Shown piece by piece: positions 36,641-47,543 of a stretch of DNA of 64,000 bases. A program made the translations under genes and the position numbers. Under the pieces are notes generated by a model that did not search any database, was not told the DNA's origin, and worked only from the letters and a program-made list of their open reading frames with translations. The stretch comes from Allodiplogaster sudhausi (taxonomy: Eukaryota; Nematoda; Chromadorea; Rhabditida; Diplogasteridae): assembly GCA_945643635.1 (NCBI GenBank), contig CALZFC010000001.1:3032501-3096500 (forward strand), read 5' to 3'. Within the stretch, counting starts at the first letter, position 1. Each line of letters opens with the position of its first letter.

Positions 36641-37392
36641 ATTATCTCGTTGCATTTGCACTACTCATTTGCGGTATCTTTGACGCGAGCTAAAATTCCT
36701 TTACTTACATGTTAAGATTACATACATACCTTACTCGACACGGTAGACTACGAAAAGGCTAGCTAAATGGGCGACCCGTTGAAAACTTCACGTTTGGCAA
36801 GAAAACACCGCGCGCAGTTCTTGACATTCGGGAAATACATACGTCAGAATAATAGAAAAAGGGACTATCACCGAGAGTCGGCGCCAACTAATGATAAATT
36901 CAAATATTCGACAAGATTCCTTATGATATGGTAGAATGTAAAAAAAGAAAACTTGGATAAGTGAATTATTAAAACACCTTCTAATTACATAAAAAAATAG
37001 TACTGTAGTGAAAGGCAATTGTGCATCCGTCTGGAACTTACGATATGTCAGCAGAGAAAGAGGTCAGAATGGACAATACGGCAAAAGATTTTTAAAAAAA
37101 ATGAGAAGAGTATGACGTCCTTGAGTTGTCATGCACCACGATTCTTTAGAGATATCACCGGATAAATCGGGGCTTGTTTTTCGTACACCGAAAAGCACAC
37201 CGAAAATAAGAGTGTGCTCGATTTTCTGATTCTCCGAGATATAGGACACTGCCTCGTTGTAAAATGGTAGAGCAATCAAATAGGTATGCAGATACATTAA
37301 AATGGCAGTGAGCACGAAATTGTGGTAGATCATAATCGTAGATCAAAAGGCGTTATCAAAACGCGACGAATGTAGGATGCGGCCGGTCACTG
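36641..37392. other. no gene recognised
   Basis: A repeat-poor, AT-rich spacer at the switch from + strand channel genes to the - strand gene that ends at 37393. Open frames here lack splice sites and coding bias. Confidence 0.5.
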
Positions 37393-40300
37393 CTATGCGC
37401 TTCGTCTCGTTCGCTCCGCCTGCCTTCTTCGCCGTCGACGAAGTCGTCTCTGGCGAACAATGTGCAGTCGGCGTGCGACCTCCAGAAAGTCCTCCGCCTC
37501 GTTCAGCTCGTTCACGACGCTGTCCGACGGAGGGAGCTCGCCTTTTAATTGTTTTTTTATTTATTTTTTATTTATTTAATTTTTTTCCCTCGAAAAGTTT
37601 TCATTTGTACAACCACAAGTCCTAATTACCATGGCGATCGAACAAAATAAAAATGTTTTAAACTTTGGAATGAAATGCACACCTGGCGGAGAACCGAGGA
37701 CGCCTGGCGGTTGAGGCGATGCCGAAAATTGGGATGTTGTAAAAGAGGCGAATGGCGCGGGCGGTTGAGGGCCTTTAAAAAGCAATATATATTTTGTATA
37801 TATACAGTCAAATCCTGATCGTCCATGAACGATGCAATACAAAAGGTTGTTTACTTTATGGAAACAGTTGAAGGAAGTTAATAACATTAACTAGGTTGGT
37901 ACATACATACATTTGTTCGCCTTACCACTGATCGAGTTGTCGTTGGGCAGTTGCTGTTGTTCTGCAGAGTTACCGCGTGGCTGTGTCGTTGTAGATGATG
38001 ACGAGGAGGAAGATGAAGAGGAGGAAGAGGAGAATCCGGCGGATGTTGGGGGCGGCGGAGTCGGCCCGCTGGACGTCGTCGTTGGAGTGCTGCTGTGGCT
38101 GCTGCTGCTACTGCTACTGCTGTGATGGTGAGACGTTGACGCGGTAGAGGAGGTGGAGCTGGTCGAGGGGCTACAATAAAGAAATATTCATTTTATTTTC
38201 CCTCTTTTTCCACTGGAGGAAGCTATTTAAATATTTTGGCGGGAAAAAAAGAAGGAAAAACATACCTTGAAAAGCCTGCAGTCGAGGTCGACGGCAGACT
38301 CGATGGCGACGAAGTGAAACTGGACGTGGAGCTTGATGGCGAAGAGGAGAAGAAGCTTGGCGTGGAAGTTGAGTGCGAGGAGAAGCTCGGCGTAGAGTGA
38401 GATGAGGACGAGGAGGGTGAAGAGGTGGAAAAGAATGAAAAAGTCTGCGAAGTAGGTGTAACTGGCGTAGTGCTGGCCGTCTCCTCGTGATGATGATGAC
38501 GTGTCGATGAGTGATGGCCACCGGAGGAGGTGGACGCCGAGCTCGGAGCCGACGACGTCGCTGACGTGAACGACGTCTCGGTTGCTGGCGAAGAAGGGGA
38601 TAAAGAGGAAGAAGGAGAAGGCGTGAAGCTCGTGCCAGTCGACGCCGTGATTTGGAAACTGGAAATATATATATTTTTTACTTTTTTCGTATGGTGGCTT
38701 TCATACATAGAAAATTACCTTTATTTATATTCGCATAGAATGGTCCAAAAAATCAATTTAAAAATTTAGAAAAAAATATATGTTATAGAAATATGATAAT
38801 AAATTTTTGTGTCATTATAATGTGTAAAAAATAACATAAAATAACCTTGTCGCCTGCGCCGCCGTCGACGAAGGCGTCGTGGCGGTGCTCGGCTGCGGGA
38901 GATCGTCCGGTGGCAGCTGCGTCGTGTGATGTCGCGTGGACGAGTGCGTCGAGTGAGAGCTAGTATTATGACGAGAGAGAGAAAGAGCGAGCGAGAGTGA
39001 GAGAGAGAGAAAGAGAAGAAAAAAGAAAAAGAAAGAGAAAGAGAGAGAATTTAATGAAGCATGAAATTCAATGCCTAATCTACATATTTGAATTTGACTT
39101 GTCTTTGTAGTCGCGCGTCTCTATTAATCACACGCTCTCTCGCACCAGTTCCAGGCAAAAAGGGCGCGAATTCAAGCTTGAGTCTTTGACTACTTTAAAG
39201 TGCTTCATGATCGTATTAATAATTTAGAATTTAAAATTTATACTATCGATTAGTTATGTATACTTCTAGGAAAGACGAAAATAAAAAAATTTTAATAAAT
39301 AAATTAACGAAGTATTTTCTCTTTTGAGCAATCTTAAAATCTCGCACATACATAATTCAAGTGTGGGCGTGGCTTGAAAAATTTGCTTTGAAGAAGCCAA
39401 ACTGATGCGCCGTCGAAGTGTGCGTCGGGCGCGTCGGCAGCGTGTTCAGCGCGGGCGGCGGCTGACGGGGCAAGGTCGTCGGTGAGGGAGACGTGGGCGA
39501 GAAAGAGGAGGAGGAGGAGAAGCTCGAGGATGACGAGGCCGATTCCGACGCCGTCGTGGCAGTAGAAGCAGAAGCAGATGACTCAGCTGGCAAGGCCGAC
39601 ACGAAGATTGGCGACTCGGTCGTCGTATTCGCGAAGCCGCTGCTGCTGCTGACGCGCGTCGACGAGCGCTGGAGCGAAAAAAAAATTTGTTTTACTAGAT
39701 TTTTTTAATTCATGTTTTAGAAGAAGAAAAATAGGCGCATGTGTTATCGGGCGTTGGTGTCAATCTCTAGAGCAATTTTACGGCCCCTGAGAGTCAACAT
39801 GAACGACAATGTAACAAGATGAAAGGTAATGAAAGAAGAGAGAAACTAGACAATGAAGGTGCGCAACCTGTGGTGGTCGCGGCCTGAAAGAGCGGAAGGT
39901 GGCGATGGCCACCGGAGGCTGCTCCGTATTCACTGCTGCTGCTGGCGGCACTTCCTGCGGCGGTGGCGGCTGAGGACGACGCGTTCGATGTCGGCCACCG
40001 CCTCGTCTGCCATGTGGCTGCTGCGGCTGGCTCGGGTTCTGCTGCAGTCGGTGCTGGAGATGCCGGACGAAGGCGCGTTCGTTCGAGTCGAAGCTGTGAC
40101 TGCCGGAAGACGAGGCACTTCCGCTTCCGCTCTGCTCGCGACTGCCGCTTCCGCTTCGGTCACGGCCGCGATTGTTGCCTTGTTCGCGGCTATTGGCCGC
40201 TGCGGCCACGGGCTGCTGCTGCTGCTGCTGAGTGCCAAAGTTGCCCGGCAGAGGAGGCAGAGGGGGCGGAGTGATGGAAGTCGAGGAAGATGAGGATGTG

Positions 40301-40822
40301 GAATGAGACGTTGGCGATGGCCGAGGACGGAAGATGCGAGGAGAGGCGAAAAAGTCTGGCGAGACGACGGGAGATGGCGAGACTGAGAAAACATAAATAT
40401 TGAGAAAAAAAACACTTAAACATTGAGAATAATAAATATGGGAAAATAAATAAATACAGATAAATAGATATTAAGAAAGATAAATATTGAAAATAAAATA
40501 AATATTGAAAAAAAACGTAGAATAAAGAGAAAACCCTCAGTAGGCGGCTGATTCTGGCGTATCCTGGCTTCGGCAGATGTTGGAGAAGGAGGCTGTGTGT
40601 CGGGAGTAGTTGCTGCTGCTTCTTGAGTCGCTGAAAATGCATAGTGATTTTGGGATTTATTTAATTTTTCAGTTTCCATTGTATGTATATCTTGAATATT
40701 GTTCTTCTATTTCCGATATTCTTGTTCAGCTACTCGCAACGTTACATTTCATTAAAGAAAGAAAAGTAAGGTGAAAGAGAAAAATTAGCGTGAGAGAAAG
40801 AATGAATAGAGAGGGAGGGGAA

Positions 40823-40856
<34 letters not shown>

Positions 40857-43475
40857 GGAGAGAGAGAGGGAGAGAGAGTGAGAGAGTGAGAGAGAAGACA
40901 AGATAGGGGGAAGGGAAAGAGAGAGACAGACTGAAAAAGAAAGACAAAAAATTATTAGAGAGCGAGTGAGAGAGAGCGAGAGAAAAGAAGGAGAGAGAGA
41001 GAGAGAGTAGAACAAACAAAAAACGGCTAACTGGTTGACGACTCGCTTACTGGAACGCCTTGATTCTGCTTATCGAAGCGGAATCTGAAGAGATTTAAGA
41101 GATTTTTTATCTTTCTGCTCAAAAATCGCTGCCATTTTCCTGTGTTGTCCGGCTACGGGATGCACTGCACTGCACGAACAAGAAACAGAGAAAGAAGAAG
41201 AAGAGAGTTCGACCATCGGACAAGGTCATTCATGCAAGTTCAGACACAAGTTTAGAGACACAAGTTACACTCTTCTTCAACACAGGACGCTCGTAAACAT
41301 CCTTTGACATAAGAAGAGATACTAAGAAGAAAGAGAGAGAGAGAGAGAGGGGAGAGAGAGATAGAAAGAGAGAAATTGAGTGATAGAGAAGGTATGAGAT
41401 GAGAGAAGGAGAAAAATTGAGTGAGAGAGCAAAGAACAGGAGCACAAGTAATCAACTATTCAGAATGCTGAATTAAAAAGCTGTTATGCAGTAAGTAAAC
41501 AGCCGATGGCAAGTTATTTCCAGGCGAGTTTCTCAAACTGGTACAATCATGTTTTAACTTTTTATTCAGCGCCATCAGTAACAAACTCGCACAGATTTCG
41601 AGAAGCAGCACAGACGGGAGGTAGAGGTGCAGCGGTTAGCAAAAGAATAGCTAACTAATGGTGGAGAATGCGCATATGAGTTGCGAGATGAAGAAGGCAA
41701 GAGAAGCACAAACACACCGTATGGTTAAAACACCAATGGTTAATTACACCCAATTGTTAAACACACTTAATTGTTAAATACACACATTGTTAAAAACACA
41801 CCAAAACGGTTAATAGTAGCAAATCCCATGCCAGACCGCAAACCTGGCGTTGTTGCCTACGGAGTGCGAAGCGGCTGGGGGCTGTGGTTGGCCCCGGCTG
41901 TTGTCCACGACTATGCGACCTCTCAGGGACGGCGGCGGCACGACTTTCGCCGTAGTGCCCGACTGGCGCACCCCGCTGCGTCCACCTTCGACAAGGTGGA
42001 AGTTTACAGCAGGCGGCCGGTTTGGCGGCGGTCTTGGCGCCTGCGGCGGTGTTCGAGGCGGTGGCGGACGCAGAACGGGTCTGTTAGATGGCGGCGGAGA
42101 GCGAGGACCATTTGAAATGAGGCGACGGGCTTGTTGAGGAGGGGGGACACGGTTATTATTATTGTTGAAGTTGTTGTTGCTGTTGTTGTTGTTGCTGTTA
42201 TGAATGGCACGACTCATTGGATTAGCATGAAGCGTTGCTGTTTTCGCGGGACGCGTTGCGGTTGGCGTGACGCGTCGCGTGTTCACAAACTCGGCCGACC
42301 TCGAACGTGAGTTGGTGCGACGGCGCGGCAACGCAAAGTGCGGACGACGCAGACCGGGAGGCCTGCGTAGATTACTGTAGTCGAGAGGAGAGATTGTGAT
42401 TATAAGCGGGCGAAAAAAAAGAAAGAAATAATATAATAATCTGAAGCAAGTGTCGAGATTTCTATAATATTTACATTATCCAAACGTATTTTAGCGGGTA
42501 GCATCATTTTATGACAGCCGTAGCTTATAATCAAAATTATATTATTAAGAAAACATAAGGCCCGCCTTGGTATACTCTTACAATTAATAGCTGGCCAGGC
42601 CTAGCACAAATGAATTTATAATGTTTTTTTTTTTGCTTTTCAAAAATTACCAGTGAGTCAAACAGATTCGAACCAAGGCAGAGATAGAGCGTTATGCTGA
42701 AAATACTGAGAGTAAGCGAGCAAAAGCACCTGCACGGCTTCTGCTGCTAAAAAAAAGCCTACTGCTCCCGAAGAAAAAGAAGAAAATGAAGCAGAATAAT
42801 GGCGAAGAAAAAGTACAGGAGCGGGTCATCATTGGTCTACTTCTATGCATTCTTTTCTTTAATGTGTCCAAATTAATGCTATGCCCACGATGACATTATG
42901 TGGGCATAGCATTTGAAAAGAGAGAGAAAAAAAATATGCTCGAACCGTCGAATCTGCAAGACTTGCCCGTCCTTGGCGACCGTGACAATGTGTCGTTCTC
43001 CCTGGAAAGAAAAGAGTAAATTATTTTTCTTTCTATTTGACAATTCTTGGCAGCTTGCCAATAAGTGTCCGTATCAAGAAATAGTTTGAAAAAAAGATAT
43101 AAAAAGTGTGTATAAAAAGAATTTTTTTCGGAAAAAAACAGTATTTAAAAAAACGGAGAAAAAAAACCTCACCGCAACTTCGGGGAATTGATGAGAGACT
43201 TGTCGCTCTGTGCGGACGCTGCTCGATTCTATGACTCCTTGTGCATTCTGCGATTCGATCGATGCGATGACATTGAACGCGTTCGAGCTAGGCAGAGGTG
43301 TAATGGGGCCAGATTTTTAGTGCGTGCACTTTTTTGGTGTGTCCAAAAGGGCGGGAGAATATATTTAAAATAATCCGAAAAAAAAATTTGGTCCAAGGAT
43401 GGCGTAAATTAACGCGCTTAATCGTCACGCTAACATCTGAACGCTGTCAAAGCGTATGTCGAGGTCCTTTTGATC
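37393..43475 (-). CDS. large low-complexity Ser/Thr/Pro/Gln-rich protein, 12 phased exons
   Basis: Exons in transcript order: 43475-43429, 43287-43173, 43001-42946, 42362-41986, 40630-40535, 40382-39868, 39668-39403, 38959-38846, 38658-38266, 38170-37926, 37772-37683, 37541-37393 (TAG). All phases agree, giving 820 residues; the 5' start is unresolved. The N-terminal part is ordered-looking (DQKDLDIRFDSVQML, GERHIVTVAKDGQVLQIRR). Then come Asn runs, Pro-rich and RSRS segments, poly-Gln (QQQQQQ), RDRSGSGSREQSGSGS repeats, GRRGGGRHRTRRP, very long Ser/Thr tracts, HHHH, and finally a helical tail (NELNEAEDFLEVARRLH) ending in a polyarginine stretch. I recognise no family. It is likely disordered: the Arg-rich tail and RG/RS segments suggest nuclear or RNA-associated, but an O-glycosylated extracellular protein cannot be excluded. 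A 35-nt exon-like piece at 41085-41051 does not fit the phase. Confidence 0.7.
39108..39190 (-). repeat. dispersed GCGAGAGAGCA repeat copy (reverse)
   Basis: The reverse complement reads GCTTGAATTCGCGCCCTTTT, TGCCTGGAACTGGTGCGAG, AGAGCGTGTGATTAATAGAG, ACGCGCGAC. It lies in an intron of the low-complexity gene. Confidence 0.55.
40775..41015. repeat. (GA)n-rich intronic tract
   Basis: An almost pure purine run on the + strand (GAGAGA with AAAG and GGAG interruptions). It lies in the intron between exons 40630-40535 and 42362-41986 of the - strand gene. Similar runs lie at about 38985-39050 and 41330-41425. Confidence 0.9.
42640..42715 (-). repeat. possible tRNA-derived unit
   Basis: Reverse strand: CTGCCTTGGTTCGAATCTG contains a B box (GGTTCGAATC) with GCATAACGCTCTATC upstream. 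The cloverleaf is incomplete. Confidence 0.3.
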
Positions 43476-44574
43476 CTGAAATGTAAGATATTACTAATTG
43501 TTAGTGGGTAAAAAAAATCTGCAGAAAATTTTAGAAAACTTTGTACCTCTTGAAAATCCCTACTTTCACTGCAATTCTAATGTAAATTCTCACCAGAATC
43601 GCCTTTTATCAGTTTCCTTTATTGGCCACATTTTATTGCAGGCATTTGACAGGCGTATTTGAACTTTTTCCCATTCGCCCAACGCTCTTTCCTTCGACAC
43701 TTCTTGCTTTTATTACGTCACCCGTTTTTTTTCTCCATCTCCCTCTCTCTTTCTCTCACTCTCACTCTTCCCTTCTTTCTCTCTCTCTCTCTCTGTCTCT
43801 CACTCTTAGTATACATGCGAAAGCTTCAAAGCCATTTAGCGCCGTCTTCTACCGTTCTAAACGAGCTGTATACAATTAAGCTTTCAAGGCTAGCGAGCCA
43901 GGACAAGCGGAATGTCCTAATGGTAAGTGTTTGCAAAGGAAGCCAAAGGGTGACCTATGTATGTAGGTAACTAATCAGTTTTCTGATGGCCTCACTTGAG
44001 GCAAGCCTAGCTACTTCTTTCTCATTTTGCGTTTTGGGCAACCTTTACCTTGCCTATCATTCTATCTCACATTGTTGAACGTCCTGTTATTCTTCTACAA
44101 CTCTGTTAAAAAAATAAAAGAGAAAAAAAACACTTTTAAGGCAAAATAAACACGATAAGGGATCGAGAGAAAGAAAGAGCAAGAGAAAGAGAGAGAGAGA
44201 GAGAGAGAATTAAAAAAGAGCAAGTAAATGGTGCTCTAGCCTCATCGAGCGCGCGAGCACTTGTAATGAAGAGGGGAACGAGGAAGAGGCCGAGGAGGAG
44301 AATGGGCTGAATCAGCCGCCGGCGATGCCTCTGGCGGACTCCGCCACCTTCCGCTGAGAGCGCGTCGAACATTCAGCAAGTCGTTTTGTTTCTCGGGACC
44401 GCCTTTTTATTCGTTCTAAAAGTCTTTTAAACTTGATCACTATTACAATCAGTCAATCAATCAATCAACGCTTTAAGTCAACTGATCAATCGATTCCGTA
44501 AAGAGCCATGAGGCAATTATTACAAGAGTTCTATTATATGAAAAAAGACAGGTAGCTAATGGTAAGAATTTGTA

Positions 44575-44895
44575 CATCGATATACATATGTGCATATGCA
44601 TGTATGTATATATAGTCATAAAAAGAAGCAATATTACATATAAAGAAGGAAAAAAATACTTCTGAAAATTACTAGTTTAAAATAAAGTGAAGTTACCATT
44701 AGAAGTGACCTGACATCTACGAACATAGATGAATGTAACTTATCGCAATCACGCTCTTAGAAAAAGAAAGATAATTTACGAGCATGTCTATATTACAGGG
44801 TGGCTTGCTGCGGTCGGATAGTGAAAGCGCTGAGCGCTCTATTATCCACTTGAGGAAGATACATACATATGTATGGACATACATACATATGGCGC
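44575..44895. repeat. ACATACATATGTATGT palindrome clusters
   Basis: TACATATGTGCATATGCATG at 44583 and the near-perfect palindromes GATACATACATATGTATGG and CATACATACATATGG near 44860-44895. The same motif recurs near 6190, 8638, 29050, 29280, 46855-46950, 55165-55220, 57380 and 58300. Confidence 0.7.
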
Positions 44896-45264
44896 AATGT
44901 CAAGCGCTCCCAGTAGTGGTCTTTGAGGAATTAGGCAGAGAAAACAGGGTGTAGAGATAGAGAAGAAAGAGAGCGGGAGACCGAGAGAGTGATTCAAAGC
45001 AGTAGAGAGCCAGAAAGTTGGACAGCTAATAAGGAAAGGAGTGCTCTAGTGTTCTGGTCGAAAGCGTCATACGTAGTATGAAAGCTGAATGGAAGGAGGA
45101 CCGGGAGAACGCAGGCCTGTTATAGGAGAGGAAACGAAGATGGAGAGGAGAGGGAAGAGAGAAGCGAGAAGCGAGAGAATTCAAGAGAGAGGGATAGACA
45201 GAGAGATAACTAAAGAGCCAGAGACAGAGAGATAACTAGAGAACCTCACAGAGAGAGCAAGAGA

Positions 45265-45300
<36 letters not shown>

Positions 45301-45665
45301 AACAAAAAGAAGGAAGCTGCCAACGACACAACGGGAAAGATTGCAATCGAGCTCCCCTTCACTGGGGAGGTCAGCTTGTCCATAATTTAAGCGCAAAAAC
45401 AACAAAGAAAAGATGACGTGAGAGAATAGGATTTATTTATCGTACATGAAATAAGGTTTTTCAGTGTGACAGCACTAAACTAGGATACTAAGGTCGCTCA
45501 ATTGCAAAATAGTTTAAAATTGGTACATAATAATAGGGAAGGAACTCTACGAACACGGGTCGCAACGAGCCATATAAATATATTTATTATCCACTCTATT
45601 TAAGCCTTTTGACAATGAAATCTGACAACCAGAATAAGTTCTAAAGAGTAAAACAAAAAGCTTAC

Positions 45666-45782
45666 ATAAATATTTTCTTTCTGATATGGAGCTAGGTCGG
45701 CTTCTCTGATGTTCTGCTGATTTGTGGTGTCACTATAAAAAGCATCGCCGACCAATCTGTTTCCTTCTTGGGTGTACGCCTT
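45666..45782 (-). CDS. isolated coding exon, unidentified
   Basis: 39 codons in phase 0: KAYTQEGNRLVGDAFYSD, TTNQQNIREADLAPYQKEN, IY, followed by donor TAT|GTAAGC. The preceding AG is preceded by a long (CT)n tract in the transcript sense. Codon use and the strong donor support a real exon, perhaps an upstream exon of the - strand gene ending at 37393 or of a separate gene. I do not recognise the family. Confidence 0.5.
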
Positions 45783-47133
45783 CTCCCACGCAATTATGAG
45801 AGAGAGCCAGAGAAAGAGAGAGAGAGAAGAAGAAGAAGAAAGAGACCGAGAGAGAGACACAATAATATGAGAGCAAAGCGAAATAAAGAAAGAGAGCGAG
45901 AGTATCAGCACTTTCTAATGCCTCCACACTGTTTAGGGAGGCAACTACCCCAGGCACTCGTTTTCTCTTACATCAATCTCTCTCTCTCTCTCTCACTTTC
46001 TCTCTCTATATTTCGTTCTCTCTCTCTCTCTTTCTCTCTCTATATTTCGTTCTCTCTCTCTCTCACTCTCTCTCTCTGTCTCTACTTCTCGCTAGACGAT
46101 TCCATAACCTCACCACCATACTCGGCTCCAAGTCTAGAAACAACTCGAAAAATATGCAGCTTCACGATAAAAAGAGAGCATTTAACGCGGTGAAACCATA
46201 AATAAATGTACATAAATATCTCTATGTATGTCAAATATAAGTAGACTTTGTAGATAAGGCGAACGGGGTACAGATGAGTAAGTAAATAAATGAGGAAATT
46301 AAACTGATAAGAAAGCTATGGAAGGGCAAAAGAAAAAGAAGAAAAAATAAAACTTTATTCCCTGGTTGAGTTTTGCTTCTCACGTGAGGGAGGCGAAATG
46401 AGAAAGCGGTTAAAGCGGATGTTGGCAAGTGGCCGAATAAGAATCGAATTTTTTTCGCGTAGCGCTGCTGGCTACTGGCAATAGGTTCATACTCGGTACT
46501 TGATTGTACGTACTCCTAAACCAGACTACTCCTGTGTTTTCTTTGCATCTCTCTCTCTCTCTGCATCTCTCTCTCTCTTCCCTCTATATCTCTCTCCCTT
46601 TCCCTCTCTCCCTCTCTCTGCGCTCCACTCTCTTTATTCACACAAACACACATATCATTCCTTCTCTAGGTTTTTTCTAGTAATACTAGTAGACATTAAA
46701 GGGTTTTAGCATCTGAAAAATAGTCAAGTTTTCTTTCTCCTTCTCGATAACTCACTTCAAGGAGCAGCCGTCCCGTGTATTTATCCCCTCGAAGGGGAGT
46801 GGAAAGGGGTATGGTTTGGTCACTTAATGTTCAGTTTACATTCGTAAGTACATATGTTTGTGCATACATACATATGTACATATGTACATACATATTTCCT
46901 TGTGAATAGTTACACATATACATACATATGCTCATAGACATACATATGTAAATTTGCACTAGGTTTGTGGATGAATGAGAAGGTCTGCGATAAGAATAAA
47001 AAATGGAATGGAAGGTCACGTGGAAGATGGAGAGGAAAGATTTGCACATTAGATCGGAGCAACACAAACAACCGTGTGGTGCACTTGAGGTTAGCCGGAT
47101 TCAAAACGGAAGAGACATCTTGGAGAGGTAGGA

Positions 47134-47180
<47 letters not shown>

Positions 47181-47452
47181 AGAGAGAAGGAGAGAGAGGG
47201 AGAGGGAGGGAGAGGGATAGAAGGAAGGGCGGTTGAGATAGGGTCAGAGAGTGAGAGAGAGAGGAAAAGGAAGAGAGAGAGAGAGAGTGAGAGAAACATA
47301 GAAATACTAAGGAAAAACATGATGCACCGTAAATACAGGATGCAGACATTATATGAATTCATATGAAGAAGATTCTCTAAGAAATGTTTCAAGTATATCT
47401 ACATATGTAGAATGAGAAGGAGAGAGGGAAGAAGAAGAGTTCACTCTCTTAC

Positions 47453-47543
47453 ATGCGCTGTGGCTACACGCACGAACCGAATTGACAAAGCAACGACCGG
47501 CCACTTCAGCCACCACCAACACCACCGCAAGCAACATTCTCAT
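47453..47543 (-). CDS. first exon encoding a signal peptide
   Basis: The reverse strand reads MRMLLAVVLVVAEVAGRC, then FVNSVRACSHSA, with donor CAT|GTAAGA in phase 1. A short Met-Arg start, a hydrophobic core and small residues before Cys fit a cleavable signal peptide or a type II anchor. It may be the start of the gene containing exon 45666-45782, but the phases cannot be tied together without the exons between. Confidence 0.4.

Noticed and set aside
37377..37625. + strand ORF with GC-rich codons
   Set aside because: Antisense to the last exon of the - strand low-complexity gene, which fits phase and splice site; the + frame does not.
39853..40293. + strand ORFs of 103-146 codons
   Set aside because: Antisense to exon 40382-39868, which joins in phase to its neighbours on the - strand.
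43811..43970. Exon-like segment with + strand donor GTAAGT and also a - strand acceptor
   Set aside because: Open on both strands (+: LASQDKRNVLM; -: SLIVYSSFRT, whose phase would fit the next - strand exon). The evidence is too balanced to call.
44136..44372. - strand ORF with a hydrophobic stretch (LIQPILLLGLFLVPLFI)
   Set aside because: Two other frames are equally open and no splice site ties it to neighbours; its 3' half is CT repeat.
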